From Fimimonas sp963619835 (GTDB lineage: Bacteria; Bacillota; Clostridia; Christensenellales; CAG-314), in NCBI GenBank assembly GCA_963619835.1, contig CAVEYD010000015.1, positions 1 to 26,888 on the forward strand: DNA of 26,888 nucleotides. The letters run 5' to 3'. The notes beneath the pieces are model-generated. The model saw nothing but the letters and a program-made list of their open reading frames with translations, made no database searches and was not told the DNA's origin. Positions 8,484 through 18,000 of this stretch are shown here, one piece after another. The position numbers and the translations under genes were made by a program. Every line of letters begins with the position of its first letter. Position 1 is the first letter of the stretch.

Positions 8484-8593
8484 ACAATTTTATTACTTTT
8501 TCTAAACTTTTTTTAGAAATTCTAAACTTTTTGTAAAGAACAATTGCAACTCAAGAATGCAGTTATTAGAAAGTTTAAATGTCGAAAATCGTA

Positions 8594-8628
8594 CAAAAAA
8601 ACCTTCGATATCAAAATATTTTGAAGGT
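8594..8628 (-). terminator. Terminator downstream of the EamA gene
   Basis: On the minus strand ACCTTC (8628-8623) and GAAGGT (8606-8601) enclose an AT-rich 16-nt loop that itself contains AAAATATTTT. A run of seven T follows. It lies ~150 bp beyond the EamA stop codon. Confidence 0.75.
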
Positions 8629-8775
8629 ATTCTTTGTTGTTAATGATTGATAATTGTACTTGTGTCATTTTCTAATATATAAACTAAACTTTTCATTTTT
8701 CCTCGTAAAAACTGATTTTTAATAAGTAAATTTACCAAATAAATATTAACATGTTTTCAATTCGTTAAACTATGC

Positions 8776-9645
8776 TTATGCAAAAATTGCCATGCAAATC
8801 GTTCCCGCAACAAGGACGGCTAAACCTATCCATGCGCGCACAGTCAGTTTTTCCTTCAAGAAAACAACAGAAAATGCAACCGTTACCAATATGCTTAACT
8901 TGTCGATGGGAACGACTACACTAACTTGTCCGTTTTCTATAGCATAGTAGTAGCACAACCAACTTGCCGCCGTGGCAAACCCAGACAAAACTAAAAACAA
9001 CAAGTCTTTTTGTGGAATTTGCTTAACAAAATGTGTTTCTCGCTTTGCAAACACAATAATCCACGCAACAACCAAAACGACTATCGTGCGAATTGCCGTA
9101 GCAAGATTGCTTGGCACACCACTTATACCTACTTTTGCCAAAATAGATGTAGCCGCAGCAAACAGTGCCGACATAAACGCGAAGACAAGCCACATTATTG
9201 AAGTTTTTTCTTGTGCATCGTGCTTGATGTCAATCATCAAGTATGTTCCTACACCTATTGCAGTAATACAAATTAACTTTATCCACCAATTTGTGCGCTC
9301 GGTAGGAAAAATAGCTATTGCAAGAAGCACCGAAAGAACTACGCTTGACTTATCAACCACCGACACTTTTGAAACTTCGCCCAAAGACAGTGCTTTGAAG
9401 TAACAAATCCAGCTGCAACCTGTTGCCAAGCCGGATAATGCTAAAAAAATCCATGATTTTGCCGAAACTGCTGTTATCGCAGAAACTTCTCCGGTAATTA
9501 AAACAACTATCCAGGCTAGGGCCAAAACGATGCTTGTTCTGATTGCCGTGGCAACGTTTGAATTTGTATTTTTTATTCCACACTTACTGAATATAGCAGT
9601 CAAACCGGCAAAAAATGCCGATAAACATGCAAACAAAATCCACAT
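8776..9645 (-). CDS. EamA-family (DMT superfamily) transporter with duplicated halves
   Basis: Predicted inner-membrane transporter with ten helices in two EamA domains (~1-140 and ~150-289). Substrate unknown; the superfamily exports amino acids and metabolites or imports sugars. The two halves are unusually alike: SNVATAIRT recurs as SNLATAIRT, and LSGLATGCSWICYFKAL recurs as LSGFATAASWLCYYYAI. VSVVDKSSVVLSV matches VVPIDKLSILVTV. This looks like tandem duplication of a single-domain (~140 aa, COG2510-like) ancestor. The ATG is preceded by GGTGGAG about 10 nt upstream. It has its own promoter and terminator, so it is a single-gene unit. Confidence 0.9.
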   Translation of the reverse strand: MWILFACLSAFFAGLTAIFSKCGIKNTNSNVATAIRTSIVLALAWIVVLITGEVSAITAVSAKSWIFLALSGLATGCSWICYFKALSLGEVSKVSVVDKSSVVLSVLLAIAIFPTERTNWWIKLICITAIGVGTYLMIDIKHDAQEKTSIMWLVFAFMSALFAAATSILAKVGISGVPSNLATAIRTIVVLVVAWIIVFAKRETHFVKQIPQKDLLFLVLSGFATAASWLCYYYAIENGQVSVVVPIDKLSILVTVAFSVVFLKEKLTVRAWIGLAVLVAGTICMAIFA

Positions 9646-9681
9646 TTTTTCTTTTCTCCACCTATAGCTTTGTTCAAAACA

Positions 9682-9711
9682 ATTATAACACTTTTATTCT
9701 ACTAATCACAA
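9682..9711 (-). promoter_or_regulatory. Promoter of the EamA transporter gene
   Basis: Minus-strand TATAAT (9687-9682) with TTGTGA (9711-9706) 18 bp upstream. The start codon is ~36 nt beyond the -10 box. Confidence 0.65.
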
Positions 9712-9933
9712 TAGATAATGGCTTTTTACTTAAATTATTTTTTAAGCACAAAACGTTTTAATAAAATATCAACCAAAACGGCCATTTATAAGCAAATTGA
9801 TAGAGCGCACAAAACTACCGCAAATATTTTGTTACCTTTCATTTTTTATATTCTCTTTTGTTTTTTTTACGAGTAAAGAATATCTCAAACAAAAGTAACG
9901 AAATTACATACAAAATTGTAATAAAATTATAAA

Positions 9934-9960
9934 ATAAAAAGTCAACTAAAAAAGTTGGCT
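9934..9960 (-). terminator. Second (distal) terminator of the glycerol unit
   Basis: On the minus strand AGCCAACT and AGTTGACT form an 8-bp stem (one G-T pair) around a T-rich loop, followed by TTTTTATTTTAT. It acts as a back-up behind the hairpin at 9971-10014. Confidence 0.7.
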
Positions 9961-9970
9961 AAATAAACTA

Positions 9971-10014
9971 AACAAAAAGCCACGCTCAATATAAAACATT
10001 GAGCATGGCTTTTT
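9971..10014 (-). terminator. Main terminator after glpK
   Basis: Arms at 9974-9990 and 9998-10014 form a 17-bp stem with a single C/A mismatch and a 7-nt loop. The T-run (TTTTTGTTT) on the minus strand follows. It lies ~130 bp beyond the glpK stop. Because the flanks are A-rich on one side and T-rich on the other, it could work in both directions. Confidence 0.85.
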
Positions 10015-10145
10015 TATTCTTTATCTATAAATTCTTCCGTTTGTAAAAACAACAAGTTGTAATTTGACATACGTAACTTCGTGTATCGGCCTGATAGATT
10101 TAACTTGTTTATTATAAAAATAAATAAAAGTCAATAAATCAAGCA

Positions 10146-11624
10146 CTACTTGCAACGGGCTTGACGAATGGCTTTTTGCCAACCTTCAATAAGTTTACCG
10201 CGAGTTTCTTCGTCCATATCGGGAGAAAATTCTCTGTCAACACCGACGTTGTTTTTAATATCTTCAATACCTGTCCAAAATCCCATTGTGAGCCCTGCAA
10301 GGTAGCATGCACCAAGCGCGGTTGTTTCGGTAACTTTAGGACGAACAACTTTGGCATTTAGTATGTCCGATTGGAATTGCATCAAAAAGTTGTTTGCACT
10401 TGCTCCGCCATCAACGTTTAGACTGTTTATTTTAATACCTGCATCTTTTTGCATTGCATTGACTAAATCGTAAACTTGGTAGTCGATTGCCTCAAGTGCA
10501 GCACGAATAAAGTGTTCCTTTTTTGTTCCGCGAGTAAGTCCGACTACCGTTCCTCGAGCTTCCGCATCCCAATAGGGTGAGCCCAAACCCGTGAACGACG
10601 GAACAATATACACACCATTTGTATCCTTGACTCTTGTTGCGTAGTTTTCCGTTTCGGCAGCGGACTTTATCATGCGCATTTCATCGCGAAGCCATTGGTT
10701 TATCGCTCCGCCGACAAATACGCTGCCTTCGAGAACGTACTGTGGCTTGTTGTTTAAACTTGCCGCAAGCGTGGTGATAAGTCCGTTGTTAGACTGCACT
10801 GCATCACCTGTATTCATAAGCAAAAAACAACCTGTTCCGTAAGTATTTTTAACGTCTCCGCGGTTTATCGCAAGATGGCCAAACAATGCCGCTTGTTGAT
10901 CGCCTACAACACTGCAAATGGGAATTTCTCTACCAATGTAAGTCTCGTCCGTATAGCCGTACAAATGCCCTGACGGGTAAACTGACGGCATCATGGCACG
11001 TGGGATATTGAACAGCTTTAACAGTTCATCGTCCCAACTAAGTGTGTGAATATTAAACAACATTGTGCGACTTGCGTTTGTATAGTCTGTTGCAAAAATT
11101 TTACCCTTCGACAGTTGCCACATAAGATAAGTGTCCACTGTACCGAAAAGCAAGTCTCCGTTCTCTGCACGACTATACGCTCCGGGAACATTGTCCAAAA
11201 TCCACTTTACTTTTGTAGCAGAAAAATAAGCATCCAAAACAAGCCCGGTTTTGTCGTAAATAAACTTAGACAAGCCTCTTTCCTTCAACTGCTGACAATA
11301 CTCGGCTGTTCGTCTGCATTGCCAAACAATTGCATTGTAAATCGGTTTGCCTGTGTGTTTGTCCCAAACAAGCGTGGTTTCGCGTTGGTTTGTGATACCT
11401 ATTGCGGCAATATCTTCAAGTTCGACTCCGGCACGAATAAGTGCTTCGGAAATTACTCCGACTTGCGAGCCGTAAATATCGTGGGGATCGTGTTCTATCC
11501 AACCGGCTTGCGGATAAATTTGAGGAAATTCCTGTTGGGCTTTGCCGACAATGTTTCCGCCTTTGTCAAACACTATTGCACGAGATGATGTTGTTCCTTG
11601 ATCTAAAGCAAGAATATATTTCAT
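10146..11624 (-). CDS. glpK: Glycerol kinase
   Basis: ATP-dependent phosphorylation of glycerol to sn-glycerol 3-phosphate in the cytoplasm. 492 aa, the normal length of this FGGY-family enzyme. Family motifs are DQGTTSSRAIVFD at the N-terminus, NQRETTLVWD, SVVGDQQAALFGH, GLGSPYWDAEARGTVVGLTRG and VDGGASANNFLMQFQSDIL. The ATG at 11624 has a GGAG site ~9 nt upstream. It lies 85 bp after the DUF1667 gene on the same strand and is probably the last gene of the glycerol unit, though an internal promoter in that gap cannot be excluded. No glycerol facilitator (GlpF) gene is in the window. Confidence 0.97.
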   Translation of the reverse strand: MKYILALDQGTTSSRAIVFDKGGNIVGKAQQEFPQIYPQAGWIEHDPHDIYGSQVGVISEALIRAGVELEDIAAIGITNQRETTLVWDKHTGKPIYNAIVWQCRRTAEYCQQLKERGLSKFIYDKTGLVLDAYFSATKVKWILDNVPGAYSRAENGDLLFGTVDTYLMWQLSKGKIFATDYTNASRTMLFNIHTLSWDDELLKLFNIPRAMMPSVYPSGHLYGYTDETYIGREIPICSVVGDQQAALFGHLAINRGDVKNTYGTGCFLLMNTGDAVQSNNGLITTLAASLNNKPQYVLEGSVFVGGAINQWLRDEMRMIKSAAETENYATRVKDTNGVYIVPSFTGLGSPYWDAEARGTVVGLTRGTKKEHFIRAALEAIDYQVYDLVNAMQKDAGIKINSLNVDGGASANNFLMQFQSDILNAKVVRPKVTETTALGACYLAGLTMGFWTGIEDIKNNVGVDREFSPDMDEETRGKLIEGWQKAIRQARCK

Positions 11625-11709
11625 TTTAATTGCTCCGTTATAAGTTTTTACAACTAATGTCTTAAAACAACTACTTAAATCATAAAAATATGTTTTTATG
11701 TAAAGTACT

Positions 11710-12069
11710 TTAAACTTTTTTAATATTTTTTGTCACGATAAAATCTACACCACAACCACAAATATCTTTTACAACGACGTCTCCTATCGCTACAGGCGCG
11801 TTTAATGTGATGCCTTTAAGAAGATCTAAACTCTTAAAAATCAATTCCTTGGGAATAGCTTCCCGCGTTTTAACCGACACCATGGGGATGGCTCCACCGG
11901 CAACTTTAACCGAACCGGTAACCATGCGTTTGGGGGCAGTTACTTCGTTTATCGCATAAGTTGCTCCGCGAGGACATGTGTTTCCGCTAACCTTTATGTT
12001 GTTTTTGTCCGTATCGTCAACCTCTAAGTGGCAACCCATGGGACAATTTATACAAATCATTTGTTTCAT
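11710..12069 (-). CDS. DUF1667 small Cys-rich protein of the glycerol dehydrogenase cluster
   Basis: A 119-aa soluble protein of the DUF1667/COG3862 type. It has CINCPMGC at 6-13, a further Cys in GNTCPRG near 32, and a C-terminal CGCGVDF, a pattern suited to binding an Fe-S cluster or another metal. Members are regularly found next to GlpA-like dehydrogenases and the FAD/NAD oxidoreductase seen here, so a role in passing electrons from glycerol 3-phosphate oxidation is inferred; the family has no established function. Its start overlaps the stop of the upstream oxidoreductase gene by 4 bp (ATGA). Confidence 0.88.
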   Translation of the reverse strand: MKQMICINCPMGCHLEVDDTDKNNIKVSGNTCPRGATYAINEVTAPKRMVTGSVKVAGGAIPMVSVKTREAIPKELIFKSLDLLKGITLNAPVAIGDVVVKDICGCGVDFIVTKNIKKV

Positions 12070-13331
12070 TTTTCATCCCCCTTCAGCAACGTGATTTCAA
12101 CTTCCGATGCATTTTTTAGCAGTTTCATTTGTTCGACATTAAGAGTAATATTTTCCATTTCGCCCGGGGTTACAACTGCACGCTTGCGAGAAAACACTTT
12201 GATTCCGTCTGCCAAAACGGCTAACTCTACTTTTTTAAAAACATTGGATACACGCATTTTAAAAGATTGGTCTTTATAAATATTGTCCTTGTTTAAAACC
12301 GTTGGTACGGAATATCTTACTCCGCCGGAAGTTTTTATTACGATTTTTTCATGGCAGGGAGAATTTCCCTTTATGTACTCGGCAGCGCAAACTCCTGCAT
12401 TTGTTGCTTCTGCAGACACAAAATCTACCAAGTCGTGAACATGCAAGACATTTCCGCACTCAAAAACTCCGTCAATATTTGTCATTAAATTTTCATCTAC
12501 GACTGCTCCGCCTGTTGTTTTTGACAATTCTACTTGTGCATTTTTTGCCAGTTCGTTTTCGGGCAATAAGCCAACCGACAAAAGCAACGTGTCACAAGAA
12601 ATAAACTGCTCCGTACTCTTGATGGGACGCAGCTTTTCGTCAACTTGTGCCACAACAACGCCTTCTACACGATCTTTGCCTTTTATGTCAACAACGGTAT
12701 GCGAAAAGTAAAGCGGAATGTCAAAATCGTTTAAGCATTGCACTATGTTACGATTTAATCCGGACGAATATGGCATTAGTTCTACCACAGCCTTAACTTT
12801 TGCTCCTTCAAAAGTCATACGACGAGCCATGATTAAACCTATATCGCCACTGCCCAAAATTACGACTTCTTTGCCGGGAAGATAACCGTCAATGTTTACA
12901 AGCTTTTGTGCTGTGCCCGCAGAAAAAACTCCCGCACCGCGCATACCGGCTATGTTTATTGCACCACGTGGACGTTCTCTGCAACCACAAGCAAGAATAA
13001 TTGCCTTTGCTTGTATTGTTACAAGACCGTCTTGAGACGAGACATATGTTACTTCTTTGTTGTTTGACACATTTATTACCGTCGCATTGAGACGATAATC
13101 TATTGCGCGACTTTTTACTTGATCGATATATCTTGCAGCGTATTCCGGTCCCGTTAACTCTTCCTTAAACGTATGTAATCCAAAACCGTTGTGTATACAT
13201 TGATTTAATATTCCGCCAAGCTCTGCTTCGCGTTCCAAAATCAAGATATCTCTTTCGCCGGCATCATAGGCGGACACGGCAGCGGCAAGTCCTGCAGGTC
13301 CCCCACCGATAATAACAAGATTTTTATTCAT
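12066..13331 (-). CDS. FAD/NAD(P)-dependent oxidoreductase, partner of the GlpA-like dehydrogenase
   Basis: Two-dinucleotide-binding flavoprotein of 421 aa. FAD binding is seen in IIGGGPAGLAAA (7-18), with a redox-candidate cysteine at 45 (NQCIHNGFG) and CGCRERPRG at 115-123. A second Rossmann motif for NAD(P)H is VVILGSGDIGLIMA at 156-169. FECGNVLHVHDLVDFVSAEA is the C-terminal FAD contact typical of this class. It overlaps both neighbours (TAATG with the dehydrogenase, ATGA with DUF1667). Inference: it moves electrons from the flavin dehydrogenase to NAD+ or another acceptor, in the manner of anaerobic GlpB. The exact acceptor cannot be read from sequence. Confidence 0.9.
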   Translation of the reverse strand: MNKNLVIIGGGPAGLAAAVSAYDAGERDILILEREAELGGILNQCIHNGFGLHTFKEELTGPEYAARYIDQVKSRAIDYRLNATVINVSNNKEVTYVSSQDGLVTIQAKAIILACGCRERPRGAINIAGMRGAGVFSAGTAQKLVNIDGYLPGKEVVILGSGDIGLIMARRMTFEGAKVKAVVELMPYSSGLNRNIVQCLNDFDIPLYFSHTVVDIKGKDRVEGVVVAQVDEKLRPIKSTEQFISCDTLLLSVGLLPENELAKNAQVELSKTTGGAVVDENLMTNIDGVFECGNVLHVHDLVDFVSAEATNAGVCAAEYIKGNSPCHEKIVIKTSGGVRYSVPTVLNKDNIYKDQSFKMRVSNVFKKVELAVLADGIKVFSRKRAVVTPGEMENITLNVEQMKLLKNASEVEITLLKGDEK

Positions 13332-14758
13332 TACTTTGTCCTCCCGACAACAATGTTGGATTTTCCGCCACGCTTAGTGACTTGTTGCATATCAATCGAT
13401 AACTCTCTTGCAATAATTTCCATTACACGAGGCGTGCAAAAACCTGCTTGACAACGTCCCATACCTGCACGAGTGCGACGCTTAACACCATCTAAATCTT
13501 TTGCTCCAACAGGTCTGTGAATAGCATCGACAATTTCTCCCTCAGTTACCACTTCACATCGACAAACAATTTTGCCGTAAAGTGGATTTTGTGCAATAAG
13601 TTTTTGACGCTCTTCGTCGCTCAATGTAGCAAAATGCGGTATGCCTTTACGAATGGGGTTAAAATCGTGATTTGCGGATAACTTTAATTTTTTGCTTACC
13701 ATGTCGGCAACGTCAACGGCAATTGAAGGCGCCGACGAAAGTCCCGGAGATTCAATTCCCGCAACGTTGTAAAAGTTGGAAACTTCGCTCTCTCCTATAA
13801 TAAAATCATCGGTATCAATGTGCGCACGCAAACCGCTAAATTGAGTGATAATGTTGCGTTTGGAAAGTGTTGGCATGGTGATAAGTGCCGTATCAAAAGC
13901 AGTATTTAACTCATCGGCAGTTGTATTTGTGTTATCCTTGTCGTCAACATCGGTTGCAGTCGGTCCGACTAAAATGTTTCCGTGGGTTGTAGGCGTTACC
14001 AAAATTCCCTTACCCATTGCCGTTGGCAATTGAAATAACGTGTGCTGACACAAATACCCACAAGTTTTGTCAAGCAACATGTAGTCTCCCTTGCGGGCAA
14101 CTATGTGCATTTTTTTGTTGCAAACCATGTTGTTTATTTTGTCGGCATACACCCCTGCACAATTGACTACCGCTTTTGCCTTTACACTAAAACCATCACC
14201 ACAAATGATATCGAAACCGTCTTCGCACTTTTTTACGGACTGAACTTCAGACAAAAATCTGAATTCCACTCCGTTGGTTGCAGCATTTTCCGCATAAGCA
14301 ATTGTCATCTCGTAAGGAGAAACTATTCCGCCGGTTGGAACCCAAAGTGCCTTTGTAACACTGTTCGACACATACGGCTCCATTTCTCGCACTGTATTTC
14401 CGTCGATAATCTTTAAGTCCTGTACTCCGTTGGCAATTCCTCTATTGTAAAGCTCGGTAATTCCGCTCTCCTGCGATTTGTCGAAACAAAGAACCAATGA
14501 GCCGTTTCTTTTGAAAGGGAAATCTAGTTCTTTTGCAAGACTATCGAACATGCGATTGCCCAAAACATTGTACTTTGCCTTTAATGTCCCCGGTTTAGCG
14601 TCATAACCGCCGTGAACGATTCCACTGTTGGCTTTGCTTGTGCCGACCGAAATATCGTTTCCTCGCTCCAGAACAAGGATGTTTGCTTTATAGCGCGACA
14701 ACTCACGTGCGATGGCACATCCTATTACTCCGCCTCCGATAATAACTATATCTTTCAT
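13331..14758 (-). CDS. GlpA/LhgO-type FAD-dependent dehydrogenase with BFD [2Fe-2S] domain
   Basis: Probable anaerobic glycerol-3-phosphate dehydrogenase subunit. After the start MKDIVIIGGGVIGCAIAREL, the FAD site is followed by a DAO-type oxidoreductase domain (NSGIVHGGYDAKPGTL). The C-terminal bacterioferritin-associated-ferredoxin-like domain carries Cys399, Cys401, Cys436 and Cys441 (CRC and CQAGFC), as in GlpA. I chose the ATG at 14758, giving 475 aa, because GGAGG lies 5 nt upstream; a TTG 15 bp earlier would consume that site. The related enzyme LhgO (L-2-hydroxyglutarate oxidase) is an alternative, but the neighbouring glycerol kinase favours glycerol 3-phosphate. First gene of the unit. 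Confidence 0.9.
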   Translation of the reverse strand: MKDIVIIGGGVIGCAIARELSRYKANILVLERGNDISVGTSKANSGIVHGGYDAKPGTLKAKYNVLGNRMFDSLAKELDFPFKRNGSLVLCFDKSQESGITELYNRGIANGVQDLKIIDGNTVREMEPYVSNSVTKALWVPTGGIVSPYEMTIAYAENAATNGVEFRFLSEVQSVKKCEDGFDIICGDGFSVKAKAVVNCAGVYADKINNMVCNKKMHIVARKGDYMLLDKTCGYLCQHTLFQLPTAMGKGILVTPTTHGNILVGPTATDVDDKDNTNTTADELNTAFDTALITMPTLSKRNIITQFSGLRAHIDTDDFIIGESEVSNFYNVAGIESPGLSSAPSIAVDVADMVSKKLKLSANHDFNPIRKGIPHFATLSDEERQKLIAQNPLYGKIVCRCEVVTEGEIVDAIHRPVGAKDLDGVKRRTRAGMGRCQAGFCTPRVMEIIARELSIDMQQVTKRGGKSNIVVGRTK

Positions 14759-14826
14759 TTTTCCTCCAAACAACTATCTACGTTGTTTATATTTAAAAAA
14801 TTTGTTTTTAACAAACCATAAAATAT

Positions 14827-14855
14827 ATTATACTTGTTTTCTTTTCCCATTTCAA
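14827..14855 (-). promoter_or_regulatory. Promoter of the glycerol unit
   Basis: Minus-strand TTGAAA (14855-14850) and TATAAT (14832-14827) with a 17-bp spacer; predicted start near 14820. The leader of ~60 nt begins almost at once with the small hairpin and T-run noted for this intergenic region. Confidence 0.8.
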
Positions 14856-14913
14856 TATGAAAATTAAAAAAAAATAATTTTAACTGAATTTTTCAATAAA
14901 AGGAATTTGGTAT

Positions 14914-14976
14914 AAAAAAATCACAAAGCAGACTTTTTCTGTTTGTTAAACAGATTCTTCACCTTGTGATTTTTTG
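14914..14976 (-). terminator. Terminator of the surface-protein operon
   Basis: AATCACAA (14919-14926) and TTGTGATT (14964-14971), extended by A and T runs, form a long outer stem. The loop contains a second perfect 7-bp hairpin (TCTGTTT with AAACAGA). On the minus strand the structure ends in seven T. It lies ~90 bp beyond the MBG gene. Confidence 0.8.
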
Positions 14977-15064
14977 TTTTTGTTTTTTTGACGGCTGATT
15001 TTGATTGCTTTTTACTTTGAGACTTTTAGCAAACCATTGAACAGCCGAAACTCACTTTTACTTT

Positions 15065-18000
15065 TTACTCTACAATTGTTAACGTAGCATGCACGTTGAA
15101 GTAGTAATTGTCGTCCGCAAAATTGATTGTATAGCCGTAACTACCTATTTCAACCGGTATTTGTTGCCCATCAAACTCAATTGTTGCCGCACTTGAATCA
15201 AATCCCGGTGTTGAAAATATCGGCATCTGTTCCTTGCCTGCGTACTTTACTGCCGATGCATCGACAATAACGGATATGCGTTTTTTTGCAATAACAAAAA
15301 TTGTTTCAACTGTTTTTGTATTGTGGTTTTCGTCACCATTGTAAGTTACTTCGGCGGTGTACGTGCCCGCATTTTTGGGAGCATCGACGACTGTTCCGGA
15401 TGCATCTCTATAAGTTACGACAAAATCTTGTTCAACCGCCAAAAATTGTTCGCTTCCATTGTATACCACAGTTTGTTCTTCAACAGTAAAATCAAAATCG
15501 GCTTTTTCTATTACAAGCGATGCTTCGTTGCAAACAAGTGTGTAGTTTTCATTACTCTTTGCATAAATGCTGTATGTACCTACATTTTCGCCTTCTTCAC
15601 GACAAACTGTTATTTGAATATCTTCGTAATCACCGTCAAGAGAATAGCTAAAAGCAGGATCTTTTTGACCATAGATTTTTGTTAAAGAATTCAAAGTTAC
15701 GTATACAATTTTGGGCTTTACCGTAAGCTTTGCTCCATCAAACAAAACGTTGTAGTTACCGTTAAACGAGTCGAGCACAATTGCGTACTCACCGATATCT
15801 TCACCTTGTTCGCGAGAAAATGTCAGTTTTAAGTCGTCGAGATTAGCTTGCCCACATTGAGCGGTTAATTGAGGATCGGCTTGACCGAAGCTTTTTTCGA
15901 TATCTTCGACGGAAACGGTTACGTTTTGAGCCACTATTGTGCAAAAACCGACATCAAGGGTGATTGTGTAGTTTTTGTTTAAAAGCGTGCCGATTGTAAC
16001 CATGTATGTGCCAACGTCTTCACCGACTTCGCGAGAAAGCGAGCCACTTAATACGTCACCATCGAGTAAGCCATCTGCAACATATTCTATTTGTGTGTCT
16101 TGTGTACCATAAGTTTTTGTAAATCCAATCGATTTAACACTAACCAAACGCGGAGTGATTGTGTACGTTCCGCCAATAACAACAAGTGAATAGTTTGCAG
16201 AAACGTCTTTCCCTTCGCTGTCAACCACAACAACATTTTTGATTGCGTATGTGCCGACATTGTTGCCTTGCTCACGAGAAACAACAAGTTTTTCACCGTC
16301 TTTTAATGTTCCGTACAATACTTTTGCGGTAAATATCGGATCGTTTTGTCCGTACTCGGCCGTAAACGAATCAACTTTAACCATCAATTGACGAGACAAA
16401 ATTGTGTAAAAAACTTGTTCGTTGTTGTCCAAAACAACTTGATAGTTACTTGCGTTTTCGCAATCAACGGTTAAACTTCCGAGTTCTATCGCATAATCAC
16501 CGGCATTGTCACCTTGTTCACGAGAAAGCGATCCGGTCAGCAAAATTCCTTCCGGCAAGTCGTCAACAGAATATTGTAATACGGTGTCAGTTTGGTCGAC
16601 ATAACGATATTGATTTTTAAGCGGAGTAATTTTTATTTGGCGAGGTGCTATTACAAAAGATTTTTGAGAATCGGTTTCGTAATACTGTGCCATATCATCG
16701 TCAAGCTGTATGTTGCATGTGTATGTGCCTACATTGTACACATTTTCCACTTCTTTGCCGTCAAGACTTATTGCAACACCAAATTTCTCGTTTAATTCAT
16801 CAATCTCCTCTTGTAAGTAGGCCTTGACCGAGTGTACCAAACCATCAAACTGTTGTACTACTTCATCGAGTTTGAACCCAAAACTAACTTTTATTTTTGT
16901 AATTACAAGATTTCCCTGAGTGCTTCCGACAACAGCTACGTTGTTGTCAATGGAGTATATTTCGTAAGTGTACTCTCCGGGGAAAGGCTGACTTGACAAC
17001 ACGTCTGCACCCGATTTTTTTATCTTGTGTGCCAAGTACTTTTCATCATCGACATTTGCAAGAGTGTAAGAAAATTCAAACTGTTTGTAAACATATTCAC
17101 CGACAACACTTTCGACAACAACCTCGTACTTTTGAATTGTAATATCAAAAGATCCGTTGCCAACTTGCGTGTCAGAATCAACTTTCCATTCAACAGTATG
17201 CGTGCCGACGTCTTTGGGAAGTTCGCTTGATCCGTTGCAGCTGAAAACAAATTCGTCCACATTTATACCAAAATCGAGTTGTACGCTTTGCCCGTTGTAA
17301 ACAAAATAAGTAGTTGTAGGAATTAGATTTTCAACAACTTTTCTGCAATAAACTTGGACATTCACATCTTCGGTAACGTCAAAAGAGTACTGCTCTTGTA
17401 AAACTTGTTGGTTGTTATTTATTAAAACCTTATACAAACAGTAACCTTCGTTAGCGACTAAATTGATCGTTACTTGTGTGCCGTACTTTACCTTTTGTTG
17501 CTCGACTTGTTCAATATCGCTGCCAAAAACGTTTACAAGATAATCGGTGTCGTCTACTCTAAAAGTTTTTTCATAGTAAACGTAGCTTCCGTCTGCATAA
17601 AAACCTTTTACCCTTAAGGTGTATCCTTTGTTTTCCGAAACCGAAATGTTGTTTGTTCCGTTTGAAAGAACTTGTGATGCTACTGTAGGTTCGCTACCGT
17701 CGATTGTGTAGTAATAAGTTAGTCCGTCATTTAAGCTTGAGGCAATTGCAATATCCTTTTGCACGTACAAACTTTTTACTTCTATGTTGTTGACATTAAG
17801 CGCTTGACTTGATGTGTTGCCAACGTTGTCCATTGCTACAATTGTGTAATCGGTTCCGCAAGAAACGTTAAACTTGTACACTGCGTTGCGTGTTGTTTCG
17901 TCAAAAACAGGCTCACTTGCCGTCGACAAAACGTTTGTGCCATTTTGCAATACCAAGCTTTGAACTCCGCTTTCGGCATCGGAAACATAAATCGTTACTG

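Larger units (their letters stand above)
8279..8775. other. 497-bp intergenic region upstream of the pot regulator
   Basis: Holds, from left to right, the pot leader, its promoter (8455-8483), an AT-rich stretch with two copies of TCTAAACTTTTT at 8501 and 8521, and the EamA gene terminator (8594-8628). The remaining ~145 bp up to the EamA stop show nothing recognisable. No open reading frame of note. Confidence 0.7.
9646..10145. other. 500-bp intergenic region between EamA and glpK genes
   Basis: Contains the EamA promoter (9682-9711) and two tandem terminators of the glycerol unit (9934-9960 and 9971-10014). The AT-rich stretches at 9712-9933 and 10015-10145 show no gene or recognisable RNA. 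Confidence 0.7.
14759..15064. other. 306-bp intergenic region between the MBG gene and the glycerol unit
   Basis: Holds the glycerol promoter (14827-14855), a weak AT-only hairpin with a T-run in its leader (minus strand, TTTGTT at 14815-14810 pairing with AACAAA at 14806-14801, then six T at 14800-14795), and the MBG-gene terminator (14914-14976). About 90 bp next to the MBG stop show nothing. Confidence 0.65.

Noticed and set aside
9010..9403. Plus-strand open frames opposite the EamA gene.
   Set aside because: Low-complexity translations without family motifs, no ribosome sites, and fully antisense to a well-supported membrane protein gene; the same holds for other long antisense frames in the surface-protein and glycerol genes.
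11685..11704. AT-only hairpin (CATAAAAA/TTTTTATG) between the DUF1667 gene and glpK as an internal terminator or promoter.
   Set aside because: No T-run after it on the minus strand and no convincing -35/-10 pair; the four genes are more simply one unit.
14759..14773. Upstream TTG start extending the GlpA-like protein by five residues.
   Set aside because: Those codons are the Shine-Dalgarno sequence itself (TTTGGAGGAAAA), so the ATG at 14758 is the start.
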